NCBI RefSeq assembly: GCF_039534125.1
Contig: NZ_BAAAUV010000017.1
Coordinates: 91,722 to 155,721 of the forward strand
DNA: 64,000 nucleotides
Source: Actinocorallia longicatena
GTDB taxonomy: Bacteria; Actinomycetota; Actinomycetes; Streptosporangiales; Streptosporangiaceae
Direction: 5' to 3'
Under the pieces are notes generated by a model. The model was not told the origin of the DNA. It was given only the letters and a program-made list of their open reading frames with translations, and did no database searches. Positions 16,122-24,511 of the stretch are shown one piece after another. A program made the translations under genes and the position numbers. Within the stretch, counting starts at the first letter, position 1, and the number at the start of each line of letters is the position of its first letter.

Positions 16122-16647
16122 AGCGGCCTCCCATCAGCGGGAAGGGCCGCACCGGGCGCCACACCTCGTCCGCACCGTGCTCATAGAGCCAGAACGCCTC
16201 GACGTCGAAGACCGCGTGGAACCCGGCCAGCTCCTTGAAGGCCCGGTCCAGCACGTGCTCCTCGACGTTGTGCGCCACCGTCACGTGCGGGTGGTAGGGG
16301 AAGAGCAGTTCCCGCTCCAGCGGCGGCCTGCGCAGCTTCTCCTGGAGCAGTTCACTCGGGCTGATGCCTTCGACCACCGACACGAACACGACCGGAGAGA
16401 TCGGCCGGAACGTTCCGGTTCCGCGCAGGCGGAGCCTGAACGGCTCGGTGATCGCCGCGACGCTCGTGAGATGGGCGAGGACGGCCTCCATGTCGCCGCC
16501 GGCCACGGGGGTCGGCGGCACCAGCGTCACATGGGCGGGCACCTTGCTGGCGAGAGGGTCGCCGAAGGCCTCCCGCTGCCGTTGAAGGTCCGCCCCGTAG
16601 GGATCGGGGACGGCGAGTGAGACCCCGATGGTCTGGTCAGATACCAC
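16120..16647 (-). CDS. 2'-5' RNA ligase family (2H phosphoesterase) protein
   Basis: This 175-residue protein carries the two HxT motifs of the 2H superfamily: HVTL (H39, T41) and HVTV (H121, T123). Relatives cleave or join 2',5' linkages and open 2',3'-cyclic phosphates in RNA; the physiological substrate is unknown. The length is usual for the family. The start is GTG at 16647, overlapping the end of trpS by eleven bases, so it is the last gene of a coupled CBS protein-trpS-2H operon. A role in tRNA end processing or repair is only suggested by that linkage. Confidence 0.85.
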   Translation of the reverse strand: MVSDQTIGVSLAVPDPYGADLQRQREAFGDPLASKVPAHVTLVPPTPVAGGDMEAVLAHLTSVAAITEPFRLRLRGTGTFRPISPVVFVSVVEGISPSELLQEKLRRPPLERELLFPYHPHVTVAHNVEEHVLDRAFKELAGFHAVFDVEAFWLYEHGADEVWRPVRPFPLMGGR

Positions 16648-17725
16648 GCCTCAAGTAGCCCACTCGTTCGCGCACGGTGTCCATTGTCCCGGCGGCGACT
16701 TCACTGGCCCGTTCCGCGCCCTTGGCCAGCATGCGGTCGAGCTCAGCCGGATCCGCCAGCAGTTCCAGGGTGCGTTCCCGGATCGGACCGAAGGTCTCCA
16801 GCGCCAGCTCGGCGAGTTCCTTCTTGAGCTGGCCGTATCCGGCCCCGGCGAAGTGCCCCTCGAGGCCCTCGATCGGCTCGCCGCCCAGCGCCGACATGAT
16901 CGTCAGCAGGTTGGAGACGCCCGGCTTGGTCTCCGGGTCGTACCTGATCTCCGTCTCGGCGTCCGTGACGGCCCGCATGATCTTCTTCTTGAGCGGGCCG
17001 GGCTCGTCGAGGATGTCGATGATGCCCTGCGGGGAGGAGGAGGACTTCGACATCTTCCGCTCCGGCTCCTGCAGGTCCTGGATCTTCGCCGTGGACTTGA
17101 GGATGTGGGCGTCCGGCTCGACGAAGGTCGGCCCGAACCGGTGGTTGAACCGCCCGGCCAGGGTGCGGGTGAGCTCCAGGTGCTGCCGCTGGTCCTCGCC
17201 GACGGGCACCTGGAAGTCCTTGCCGCCGAGCGGCGGGGTGTACAGCAGGATGTCGGCGGCCTGGAGGATCGGGTAGGTGAACAGCCCGACCGAGGCCGCC
17301 TGGGTGCCGTGCTTGGCGGACTTGTCCTTGAACTGGGTCATCCGCGACGCCTCGCCGAACCCGGTCAGGGCGCCGAGGATCCACGCGAGCTCGGCGTGCT
17401 CGTGGACCTGGCTCTGCACGAACACCGTGCTCCGCGACGGTTCGAGCCCCACCGCGAACAGCTGGGCGGCCGACCGGCGGATCCTCTGGCGCAGCACCTC
17501 GGGGTCGTAGTCGACGGTGATCGCGTGCATGTCCACGACCATGTAGAACGCCTCATGGGAGTCCTGGAGGCCGACCCAGTTCCGGACGGCGCCCAGGTAG
17601 TTGCCCAGATGGAAGGAGTCGGCGGTCGGCTGGATCCCCGAGAGGACCCGCGGGCGGCCGGGGGCCGTCCCGGTGGTCGTCCCGGTGGTCACGGCCTCGG
17701 GTGCAGTTGGTTCAGACACGGTCAC
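16637..17725 (-). CDS. trpS: Tryptophanyl-tRNA synthetase
   Basis: This 362-residue class I synthetase joins tryptophan to tRNA-Trp. After a Thr-rich 22-residue tail, it has SGIQPTADSFHLGNYLGAV (HIGH-like, H39) and ERKMSKSSSS (KMSKS, 224-228). The start is GTG at 17725, with GGGAG nine bases upstream. That start overlaps the stop of the CBS/CorC gene (GTGA), and the end overlaps the 2H gene, so the three genes form one unit. The large in-frame extension to 18616 is spurious because it runs antisense to no start signal and lies in another frame of the CBS gene. Confidence 0.97.
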   Translation of the reverse strand: MTVSEPTAPEAVTTGTTTGTAPGRPRVLSGIQPTADSFHLGNYLGAVRNWVGLQDSHEAFYMVVDMHAITVDYDPEVLRQRIRRSAAQLFAVGLEPSRSTVFVQSQVHEHAELAWILGALTGFGEASRMTQFKDKSAKHGTQAASVGLFTYPILQAADILLYTPPLGGKDFQVPVGEDQRQHLELTRTLAGRFNHRFGPTFVEPDAHILKSTAKIQDLQEPERKMSKSSSSPQGIIDILDEPGPLKKKIMRAVTDAETEIRYDPETKPGVSNLLTIMSALGGEPIEGLEGHFAGAGYGQLKKELAELALETFGPIRERTLELLADPAELDRMLAKGAERASEVAAGTMDTVRERVGYLRRGI

Positions 17726-18672
17726 GTTCCGATTCTCCCAGAAACCTCGTCCTCTGGTACGACGCCCGCGACCCGCTCCCGGGTTGGCACCGAACCGTTG
17801 ATCGTCGCTCCCTCGTCCGCCTCCTCCGGTCCGGGGTCCGGTCCGGCGAGGGGCGTGACGCGCACCCGGGCCACGCGCCGGCGGTCCATCTCGGTGATCT
17901 CCAGCCGGTGCCGCTCGAACACGGTCGACTCCCCGGCCCCGGGGACATGCCCCAGTACGGCCATCAGATACCCGCCGACGGTCTCGTAGGGTCCCCCGGG
18001 GAGGGTGATCCCCGTCTCGTCGGCGAAGTCGGCGGTGTTGGTGAGGCCGTCGACCTCCACGACGCCGTTCTGGAACCGCCGCGCCTGGGTGTCGCCGACG
18101 TCGTACTCGTCGCGGATGTCGCCGATCAGCTCCTCGACCAGGTCCTCCAGCGTGACGATCCCGGCGGTGCCGCCGTACTCGTCGATGACGATCGCCAGAT
18201 GCCGGCCGTCCCTGCGCATCTCCGACATCACGGGCAGGACCTTCCGCCCGGCCGGGAGGTACAGCACCGGCCGGACGGCCTCGGACAGGGGCCGGTCCGA
18301 CTCCATCGCGGACGGGTTGAGCAGGTCGCGGACGTGGACGAAGCCGATCACGTCGTCGTGGTTGCCCGTGTAGACGGGGAAGCGGGAGTGGGGGCTGCTC
18401 GCGACCTGGCGGGCGGCCTTGGACAGGGGCAGGGAGCCGTCCAGGAACTCGACCTCGGTCCTGGGCACGAGCACCTCGCGGAGCTGGCGTTCCCCGGCGG
18501 CGAAGACGTCCTCGATGAGCTCCCGCTCGTCGGCGGTGATCTCGTCGTGCCCGGCGACGAGATCCCTGACCTCCTGGGCGCTGAAGGCGTCCGCGCGGCC
18601 GCTGCCGCGTCCCCACAACCAGCCCGCGAGGATCCCCGCGGGCACCGTGACGATCAGGAGGAGGGCGGTCAC
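17722..18672 (-). CDS. HlyC/CorC-type CBS domain protein with minimal membrane anchor
   Basis: This 316-residue protein has one N-terminal hydrophobic helix (about 2-19), a paired CBS domain module (about 62-190, with RFPVYTGNHDDVIGFVHVRD and IVIDEYGGTAGIVTLEDLVE in its two halves) and a C-terminal CorC_HlyC domain (about 205-285). CorC/CNNM relatives act in Mg/Co ion handling and normally carry a DUF21 membrane domain of three or four helices; here only one helix remains. The start is GTG at 18672, divergent from galE. It overlaps trpS by four bases. Confidence 0.85.
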   Translation of the reverse strand: MTALLLIVTVPAGILAGWLWGRGSGRADAFSAQEVRDLVAGHDEITADERELIEDVFAAGERQLREVLVPRTEVEFLDGSLPLSKAARQVASSPHSRFPVYTGNHDDVIGFVHVRDLLNPSAMESDRPLSEAVRPVLYLPAGRKVLPVMSEMRRDGRHLAIVIDEYGGTAGIVTLEDLVEELIGDIRDEYDVGDTQARRFQNGVVEVDGLTNTADFADETGITLPGGPYETVGGYLMAVLGHVPGAGESTVFERHRLEITEMDRRRVARVRVTPLAGPDPGPEEADEGATINGSVPTRERVAGVVPEDEVSGRIGT

Positions 18673-18782
18673 GAGGCGCTCGCCCGGAGGAGGGCCGATC
18701 TATGGTTAGGCTTCATGTCCAGGTGAAGTCGGGGACGGTCGAAGGTCAATCTACTGGTTCCCCAACACGGGAGGCTTGGAAC

Positions 18783-19730
18783 GTGAAGCTGCTGGTCACA
18801 GGTGGCGCCGGGTACATCGGCAGTGTGGTGGGGGCCCAGCTCGTCGAGGCCGGTCACGAGGTCGTCGTCCTCGACGACCTCTCCACCGGGCATGCGGACG
18901 CGGTTCCCGAGGGCGCGCGGTTCGTCCAGGGGAGCCTGCGCGAGGCCGCCTACGGGGTGCTGGCCGAGGGCGGCTTCGACGGTGTGGTCCACTTCGCGGC
19001 CAAGAGCCTGGTGGGCGAGTCGGTGGAGCAGCCCGCGCTGTACTGGGACAAGAACCTCGGGGAGTCGCTGGCGCTGTTCGACGCGATGCGCAGGACGGGC
19101 GTCGCGAAGATCGTCTTCTCGTCGACCGCGGCGACCTATGGCGAGCCCGAGTCGACGCCGATCCTGGAGACCGACCCGACCCGGCCGACCAACCCCTACG
19201 GGGCCACCAAGCTGGCGATCGACGGGGTGCTGACCGAGTACGCGCGGCTGCACGGCTTCGGCGCCGTCTCGCTGCGCTACTTCAACGTCGCGGGCGCGCT
19301 CGGCCCCTACGGCGAGCGGCACACGGTCGAGACGCACCTGATCCCGAACGTGCTGGCCGTCGCGACCGGGGCGCGCGAGCACGTGAAGCTGTTCGGCGAC
19401 GACTACCCGACCGAGGACGGCACCTGCATCCGCGACTACGTGCACGTCGTGGACCTCGGGAACGCCCATCTGCTCGCCCTGGACTGCTGCACCGAGCACG
19501 AGCACAGGATCTACAACCTCGGTTCGGGCAGCGGCTACTCCGTCCAGCAGGTCGTCGACGTGTGCCGCCAGGTCACCGGCCACCCGATCCCGGCCGAGAT
19601 CGCGCCGCGCCGCGCCGGGGACCCGGCCGTGCTGATCGCCTCCTCCGAGAAGATCCAGGCCGAGCTGGGCTGGCGGGTCGAGCGCGACCTCGCCACGATG
19701 GTCGCGGACGCGTGGAAGTTCTGCCAGTGA
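18783..19730 (+). CDS. galE: UDP-glucose 4-epimerase
   Basis: This 315-residue extended SDR enzyme interconverts UDP-glucose and UDP-galactose in the Leloir pathway. It has the NAD motif GGAGYIG (about 7-13), the SSTAATYG serine and the catalytic Tyr139-x3-Lys143 in NPYGATK, then RYFNVAGA. The start is GTG at 18783 with GGGAGG about ten bases upstream; the frame is open to 18702 but lacks a better start. The stop overlaps galK (GTGA). It can also supply UDP-galactose to the polysaccharide loci further along. Confidence 0.95.
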   Translation: MKLLVTGGAGYIGSVVGAQLVEAGHEVVVLDDLSTGHADAVPEGARFVQGSLREAAYGVLAEGGFDGVVHFAAKSLVGESVEQPALYWDKNLGESLALFDAMRRTGVAKIVFSSTAATYGEPESTPILETDPTRPTNPYGATKLAIDGVLTEYARLHGFGAVSLRYFNVAGALGPYGERHTVETHLIPNVLAVATGAREHVKLFGDDYPTEDGTCIRDYVHVVDLGNAHLLALDCCTEHEHRIYNLGSGSGYSVQQVVDVCRQVTGHPIPAEIAPRRAGDPAVLIASSEKIQAELGWRVERDLATMVADAWKFCQ

Positions 19731-20827
19731 CCGCCGGCGTGTGGCACGCTCCCGGCCGGGTCAACCTGATCGGCGAGCACACCGACTACAACGACGGCCT
19801 CGTGCTGCCGTTCGCGCTGCCCCAGGGCGTCACGGTCGAGGCCGAACGGCGCGACGACGGCCTGCTGGAGCTGCACTCGGGCCACCAGACGGAGACCGTC
19901 CCGCTGGAGGGGCTCGCCCCCGGCGCCGTGAAGGGCTGGGCGGCCTATGTCGCCGGAGTCGCGGGCTGCCTGCGGGACGCGGGCCACGAGGTCGGCGGCG
20001 CGACCCTGCGGATCTCCTCCGACCTGCCGCAGGGGGCGGGACTGTCGTCGTCGGCGGCGCTGGAGTGCGCCACGGCCGTCGCGCTGAGCGATCTGTACGG
20101 CGGGCCGGTCGCCGACCTGGACACCGCCGGGCGCATGGAGCTGGCGAAGGTCGCCCAGCGGGCCGAGAACGACTACGCGGGGGTGCCGTGCGGCATCCTC
20201 GACCAGTCCGCCTCGATGCTCGGCCGGGCGGGACACGCGCTGCTGCTCGACTGCCGCAGCGGGCTGTCCTCGCAGATCCCGCTGGCCCTCGGCGACCACC
20301 GGATCCTGATCATCAACACGCTGGCCTCCCACTCCCTGGGCGACGGCGAGTACGCGAACCGCAGGGCCGCCTGCGAGAAGGCCGCCGGGATCCTGGGCGT
20401 CCCGGGCCTGCGCGACGTCAAGGACCTGGCCGGAGCCCTGATGAAGCTCCGCGACCCCGAACTCCGCCGCCGCGTCCAGCACGTCGTGACCGAGAACCAC
20501 CGGGTCGAGGCCACCGTGGGCCTCCTCAAGGCCGGAGCGATCCCCGAGGTCGGCGCCCTCCTCACCGCCTCGCACCTGTCGCTCCGCGACCAGTACGAGG
20601 TCTCCTGGCCCGAGGCCGACACCGCCGTCGACACCGCCGTCCGCGCCGGCGCCCGGGGCGCCCGCATGGTCGGCGGCGGCTTCGGCGGCTCCGTCATCGC
20701 CCTCGTCCACCGCGACCGCATCGAGACCGTCCAGCAGGCTGTCACCGCGGCCTACACGGCCAAGGGCTGGCGCACCCCGCTCTATCTTGAGGCCGTGGCC
20801 GCCGAGGGCGCCCGCCGCATCGCCTGA
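19727..20827 (+). CDS. galK: Galactokinase
   Basis: This 366-residue GHMP kinase phosphorylates galactose at C1 with ATP. It has the galactokinase signature GRVNLIGEHTDYNDG (about 10-24), the GHMP ATP loop LPQGAGLSSSAA and the C-terminal MVGGGFGGSV motif. The start is GTG at 19727, overlapping the galE stop by four bases, so the two are translationally coupled. No galT is present in the pair. Confidence 0.96.
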   Translation: MTAGVWHAPGRVNLIGEHTDYNDGLVLPFALPQGVTVEAERRDDGLLELHSGHQTETVPLEGLAPGAVKGWAAYVAGVAGCLRDAGHEVGGATLRISSDLPQGAGLSSSAALECATAVALSDLYGGPVADLDTAGRMELAKVAQRAENDYAGVPCGILDQSASMLGRAGHALLLDCRSGLSSQIPLALGDHRILIINTLASHSLGDGEYANRRAACEKAAGILGVPGLRDVKDLAGALMKLRDPELRRRVQHVVTENHRVEATVGLLKAGAIPEVGALLTASHLSLRDQYEVSWPEADTAVDTAVRAGARGARMVGGGFGGSVIALVHRDRIETVQQAVTAAYTAKGWRTPLYLEAVAAEGARRIA

Positions 20828-20840
20828 TCCGTCCCCGGGG

Positions 20841-20871
20841 TTGACTTCAAGGAAGGTTGAAGTCGCAGGGT
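20841..20871 (+). promoter_or_regulatory. MerR-type operator/promoter before the patatin-like gene
   Basis: GACTTCAA (20843-20850) and TTGAAGTC (20857-20864) form a perfect eight-base inverted repeat with a six-base gap. It overlaps a TTGACT -35 box (20841-20846). A CAGGGT -10 candidate (20866-20871) follows after 19 bases. A long 19-base spacer filled by a dyad is the hallmark of MerR-family activated promoters. No MerR gene is seen in the window. Confidence 0.65.
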
Positions 20872-20877
20872 GGGGTC

Positions 20878-21669
20878 ATGACGATCTCTCTTGCGGTGGT
20901 GCTGGGGCCGGGCGGACCGGTCGGGACGGCGTGGATGGCGGGGCTGGCGCGGGGTCTGCGGGATCGCGGACACGATCTGGGGGCCGCGGATCTGCTGGTC
21001 GGGACGTCGGCGGGGGCCATCGTGGCGGCGGCCCTGACGACCGGGCGTGACCTGGCCGACCTGGAGGAGCTTCCTGAGTCGAAGGTTCCCTCGGCGGGGC
21101 CTGAGCGGCTCGGCGAGGTGTTCGCGCTGCTCGGGAAGGAGGGGCTCGCGCCGGACGCCGCCCTGCGCGAGGTCGGGCTCCTGGCGGCGGCCGCCGCCCC
21201 CTACCCCGAGGAACTCCACCTGGCGCAGATGGGCTGGACGATCGGCGGCGACCCCGCCTGGCCGTCGACCCCGCTGCTGATCCCCACGGTCAACGCGGCG
21301 ACCGGGCGTCCCGTGGTGTGGTCGCGCGAGGACGGGGTGCCGCTGCGGGCCGCCGTGGCGGCGAGCACCGCGATGCCGACCCTCTCCCCGCCCGTGACCC
21401 TGCGGGGCGAGCCCCACCTCGACGGCGCCCTGCGCGCGGGCGCCAACGCCGACCTCGCCGCGCACGCCGGATTCGTCGTCGTCCTCGAACCGATGGGCCA
21501 CGCCTTTCCCACACCGCCGCTTCCCGAAGGCGCCGGTCTGAAGATCGTGCCCGATGACGCGTCGGTCGGGGCGATAGGCCCGGACGTCGGGAGGCGGGCG
21601 GCGTGGACGCCCTCCTACCGGGCGGGACGGGCCCAGGCGGAGGCCGTCGCCCCGCTGCTGAGCCGCTGA
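20878..21669 (+). CDS. Patatin-like phospholipase family protein
   Basis: This 263-residue protein has the patatin layout: oxyanion-type glycine stretch GPGGPVGTAW, nucleophile elbow GTSAG (Ser44) and the dyad Asp in HLDGAL (Asp182). Patatin-like enzymes are Ser-Asp acyl hydrolases acting on lipids; the specific lipid is unknown. No signal peptide is evident, so it is probably cytoplasmic or peripheral. The start ATG at 20878 has GGTGGGG just upstream. A TTG at 20857 would lie inside the operator and is rejected. Confidence 0.85.
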   Translation: MTISLAVVLGPGGPVGTAWMAGLARGLRDRGHDLGAADLLVGTSAGAIVAAALTTGRDLADLEELPESKVPSAGPERLGEVFALLGKEGLAPDAALREVGLLAAAAAPYPEELHLAQMGWTIGGDPAWPSTPLLIPTVNAATGRPVVWSREDGVPLRAAVAASTAMPTLSPPVTLRGEPHLDGALRAGANADLAAHAGFVVVLEPMGHAFPTPPLPEGAGLKIVPDDASVGAIGPDVGRRAAWTPSYRAGRAQAEAVAPLLSR

Positions 21670-21678
21670 GGGACGTCC

Positions 21679-22086
21679 TCAGGGTCCCGGGTCCGGCCGG
21701 ATCTCGAACCAGACGCCCGTCTTGCCCGCGACGTACTCGACGTCCCAGCTGCTGGACAGGGCGTCGACGATCGTCATGCCCCGCCCGGACTCGCCGTCGC
21801 CTTCGACCAGCCGGGGCGTCGAGTCGCCGCCGCCGTCGTCGACGACCTTGATCCGGACGCACTCCTTGCCGAACTCGACCTCGACCCGGACCCGGCCGCC
21901 GTCGACCCCGCTGGAGGTGTGCCGCAACGCGTTCGCGATCAGCTCCGACATGCAGACCTCGGCGTCCGCCAGCCCCGGATGCCCGTCCACCAGCAGATCG
22001 CGCAGCACCTGCCGCGCCGCCGTGGCCGCCCTGGGCACCCCGGGCAGCACCATGACCTCGAACCGCCGCCGCTCCGCAGTCTCCAC
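21679..22086 (-). CDS. SpoIIAB/RsbW-like ATP-binding regulatory protein
   Basis: This 135-residue protein is a single HATPase_c domain. The N box ELIANALRHT, the G1 box DDGGGD and the G2 box GRGMTIVDALSSSW are all visible. Such short proteins are anti-sigma or anti-anti-sigma kinases, common in actinomycetes beside XRE-DUF397 pairs. I choose GTG at 22086 because AAGGAG lies a few bases upstream; an ATG at 22137 would add 17 atypical residues. It is divergent from the XRE gene and converges with the patatin-like gene. Confidence 0.85.
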   Translation of the reverse strand: METAERRRFEVMVLPGVPRAATAARQVLRDLLVDGHPGLADAEVCMSELIANALRHTSSGVDGGRVRVEVEFGKECVRIKVVDDGGGDSTPRLVEGDGESGRGMTIVDALSSSWDVEYVAGKTGVWFEIRPDPGP

Positions 22087-22211
22087 CCGGCCGCTCCTTC
22101 CGTTCCACTCGCTACAGCTACCGACAGCAAGCATCAACGGCGAACCCGCCCATCACCCCCCACACCCGCCCTCTGTCCCCACCTGCCCCGGTGCGCCCCC
22201 GCACTCAGTCA

Positions 22212-22246
22212 ATTCCGGACCGAACCCGCAACTTCCAGAATTCCGG
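22212..22246. promoter_or_regulatory. Repeated ATTCCGG motif upstream of the XRE gene
   Basis: ATTCCGG occurs at 22212-22218 and again at 22240-22246. The second copy sits in a near-palindrome CCAGAATTCCGG (22235-22246) centred on GAATTC. It lies about 25 bases before the XRE start in the divergent region and could be an autoregulatory operator. Confidence 0.3.
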
Positions 22247-22270
22247 TAGCGACTCGGCCACCATGTGTGC

Positions 22271-23134
22271 ATGGCCGACGCGCTCGCAGTCCCCGGCAGC
22301 GACCCCCCGACCTGGCGCCAGCGACGCCTGGCGCTGGAGCTGAAACGCATCCGCGAGTCCCGCGGCCTCGGCCTCCACGCCGCCGCGCATCTCCTCGGCC
22401 GCACCGAGTCCTCCCTCAGCAAGCTGGAGAACGCCCAACGCGGCATCCGCCGCCCCGCCCTGGAACAGATCCTCGACAAGTACGCGGTGACGGACCTGCT
22501 GCTGCGCGAGTCTCTGTTCGCGCTCGCCCGCAACGCCAAGTCACAGGGCTGGTGGCAGACGTACGAGGGCATGTCCTCGGCGATGTTCGACTACATCTCG
22601 ATAGAGGCCGCATCGGCGTCGATCCGTACCTGGCAGCTTCATTTGATTCCCGGCTTGCTCCAAACCGACGACTACGCGCGGGCTGTCATCGCGTCCGGGA
22701 TCTCTATGGGAAAGCCGCCCGATATCGAAGGATTGGCGGCCATAAGATCGCGCCGCCAGCAACTACTGACATCTGACGATCCCCCGCACTTGCGGGTCGT
22801 CATGAGCGAAGCGTGCCTGATGCAGGAGTTCGGCGGCCCGCAGGTTCGCCGAGAGCAACTACGGCACCTTCTTGCGCAGGCCCAGCTGGCCAACGTGACG
22901 ATCCAGGTCTTGCCCTACTCGGCGCAGGGGCACGCTGGCTTGAACGGCTCGTTCAGCATCTTCACCGCGCACAACCTCGACATCGTTCTGGTCGAGAACC
23001 TCACCCAAGGCTGGTACCTGGAGCAAGTGGAAGAGACCAAGCGCTATAGCCTCGTCTTCGACCATCTACGCGCGGTATCGCTGTCCGAATCAAACACTCT
23101 GGATCTGATCGAACGGCTAGTGTCAGAAGCATGA
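22271..23134 (+). CDS. XRE family transcriptional regulator with DUF5753 domain
   Basis: This 287-residue protein has an N-terminal helix-turn-helix (about 17-72, with HLLGRTESSLSKLENAQRG) and a DUF5753 C-terminal domain (about 95-285, with the typical IPGLLQTDDYARAV). It belongs to the large actinomycete family paired with DUF397 genes and involved in differentiation or antibiotic regulation. The ATG at 22271 is preferred; a GTG two codons upstream is possible. The stop overlaps the DUF397 start (ATGA). Confidence 0.93.
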   Translation: MADALAVPGSDPPTWRQRRLALELKRIRESRGLGLHAAAHLLGRTESSLSKLENAQRGIRRPALEQILDKYAVTDLLLRESLFALARNAKSQGWWQTYEGMSSAMFDYISIEAASASIRTWQLHLIPGLLQTDDYARAVIASGISMGKPPDIEGLAAIRSRRQQLLTSDDPPHLRVVMSEACLMQEFGGPQVRREQLRHLLAQAQLANVTIQVLPYSAQGHAGLNGSFSIFTAHNLDIVLVENLTQGWYLEQVEETKRYSLVFDHLRAVSLSESNTLDLIERLVSEA

Positions 23135-23436
23135 GCGGTCTGAGGTTCTCTGGACTTCCTTGGCGCAAGAGCACCTACAGCAGCGGCGCGGAAGGGCAGT
23201 GCGTCGAGGTTGTGGCTTGGCGGAAGAGCAGCCACAGCGGCAGCGAGGGCCAAGAGTGCGTCGAAATCGCAGCCTGGCACAAGAGCAGCCACAGCGGCAG
23301 CGGCGGAGCTGAGTGCGTCGAGGTGGCCGGGGGTGCTCGGCGGGTGCTCGTGCGGGATTCCAAGCATCCCGGGGGCGGGGTGCTGGTGTTCGGGGCGGGG
23401 GCTTGGGAGGCGTTCCGGGCGGGGGTCAGGCCCTAG
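23131..23436 (+). CDS. DUF397 protein with three tandem N-terminal motifs
   Basis: This 101-residue protein is the coupled partner of the XRE regulator. A DUF397 protein normally has one W-x-K-S-(S/T)-x-S motif followed by a CVEVA segment; here the 19-residue unit occurs three times (about residues 11-67) before the standard ending VLVRDSKHPGGGVLVF. The expansion is encoded by three 57-base DNA repeats. DUF397 partners act as small regulators or adaptors for XRE proteins; the function of the extra copies is unknown. Confidence 0.92.
   Translation: MSGLRFSGLPWRKSTYSSGAEGQCVEVVAWRKSSHSGSEGQECVEIAAWHKSSHSGSGGAECVEVAGGARRVLVRDSKHPGGGVLVFGAGAWEAFRAGVRP
23161..23331 (+). repeat. Three 57-bp tandem repeats inside the DUF397 gene
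   Basis: Units at 23161-23217, 23218-23274 and 23275-23331 each encode 19 residues starting WRKS or WHKS and including CVE(V/I). Units two and three share a 22-base identical run (23224-23245 and 23281-23302), so the last duplication is recent. Confidence 0.9.
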
Positions 23437-23446
23437 GCCGGGACGG

Positions 23447-24391
23447 TCAGGCGGCGTCCGGGTCGGCGTGGGTGGGGGTGTCGGCGGTCATGACCTTGGA
23501 GCGGGTGGCGGTCCAGGCGGCGGCGTAGAAGGTGAGCCGGGAGACCAGGTTCATCCAGATGAGGACGCCGATGAGGACGGCGAACGAGGCGTAGACCGGG
23601 TTGTTGGCCGTCCGGCTGAGGAGGAGGGCGGCGAAGGTCTTCAGGACCTCGAAGCCGACGGCGGCGAGCATCGCGCCCTTGAAGACGTGGCGCCAGTGCG
23701 CGTTGGTCCCCGACAGCCGGGTGTAGAGCACCAGAAAGATGATCGTGTTGAAGACCAGCGCGACCATCGGCGCCGCCAGCACGACCAGGACGGCGCCGCC
23801 CGAGCTGCCCGACATCCCGATGAGGTCGAGGAACTGGTTGGTGAGGCTCGTCGTCACCGTGGTCGCGGCGACCGAGCAGATCAGCATGAGGCCAAGGAAC
23901 AGCAGGATGAGCAGGTCGCGGCCTTTGACCAGGAAGTAGTTGCCCGCCCCGTTCGGATCCTGGTCCCACAGGTCGCGGATCGAGGCGCGGAGGCTGGCGA
24001 CCCAGCCGAGCCCGGCCAGGGCCAGGCCGATGAGGCCGATGACGCCCGCGCCCTGGCGGGCCTGGGCGATCTGCTGGACGTCCAGCTTGTCGGCGAGGCC
24101 CGGCAGGTAGTCCTCCATCGCCTTGATCAGGTACTCCTGCGTGGTCTCGCTGATGTTCACCACGTAGCCGAGCAGGGCGTAGGCCAGGGCGAGCAGCGGG
24201 AAGAAGGAAAGGAAAGCGTAGAAGGTCAGCGCGGCGGCGAGCTGGCTGCCACGCTTGTCCTCGAAGCGGACCCACGCCCGCGCGAGATGGTCGAACCACG
24301 GCCAGCCCGCGCGCCGGGTCCGGAGCAAGGCGACCAGACCGCGGCGCGCTGCCTCGTAGCGCGCCATCATGCTGTCGATCACCTTCGCCAC
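23447..24391 (-). CDS. YihY/BrkB family inner membrane protein
   Basis: This 314-residue protein has about six membrane helices and the family opening region WVRFEDKRGSQLAAALTFYA, followed by the FFPLLALAYALLG helix. Members are often labelled virulence factor BrkB or ribonuclease BN by historical error; the real function is unknown. The start is GTG at 24391. The C-terminus ends in a polar tail with PDAA. It converges with the DUF397 gene ten bases away. Confidence 0.88.
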   Translation of the reverse strand: MAKVIDSMMARYEAARRGLVALLRTRRAGWPWFDHLARAWVRFEDKRGSQLAAALTFYAFLSFFPLLALAYALLGYVVNISETTQEYLIKAMEDYLPGLADKLDVQQIAQARQGAGVIGLIGLALAGLGWVASLRASIRDLWDQDPNGAGNYFLVKGRDLLILLFLGLMLICSVAATTVTTSLTNQFLDLIGMSGSSGGAVLVVLAAPMVALVFNTIIFLVLYTRLSGTNAHWRHVFKGAMLAAVGFEVLKTFAALLLSRTANNPVYASFAVLIGVLIWMNLVSRLTFYAAAWTATRSKVMTADTPTHADPDAA

Positions 24392-24511
24392 GGCGCAGAC
24401 CCTACCCCGAGCGGCGCCGTTTCACTTCCAGGTCGCTTTCCGGCAACCTTTTGGCCTTCCGGCGTGTCTCTATTAGAGGACCCCCGCCACCCTCCGAATC
24501 GAGGAACCACC

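Noticed and set aside
20857..20877. TTG start seven codons upstream of the patatin-like gene
   Set aside because: It lies within the dyad operator, and the ATG at 20878 has a proper ribosome site.
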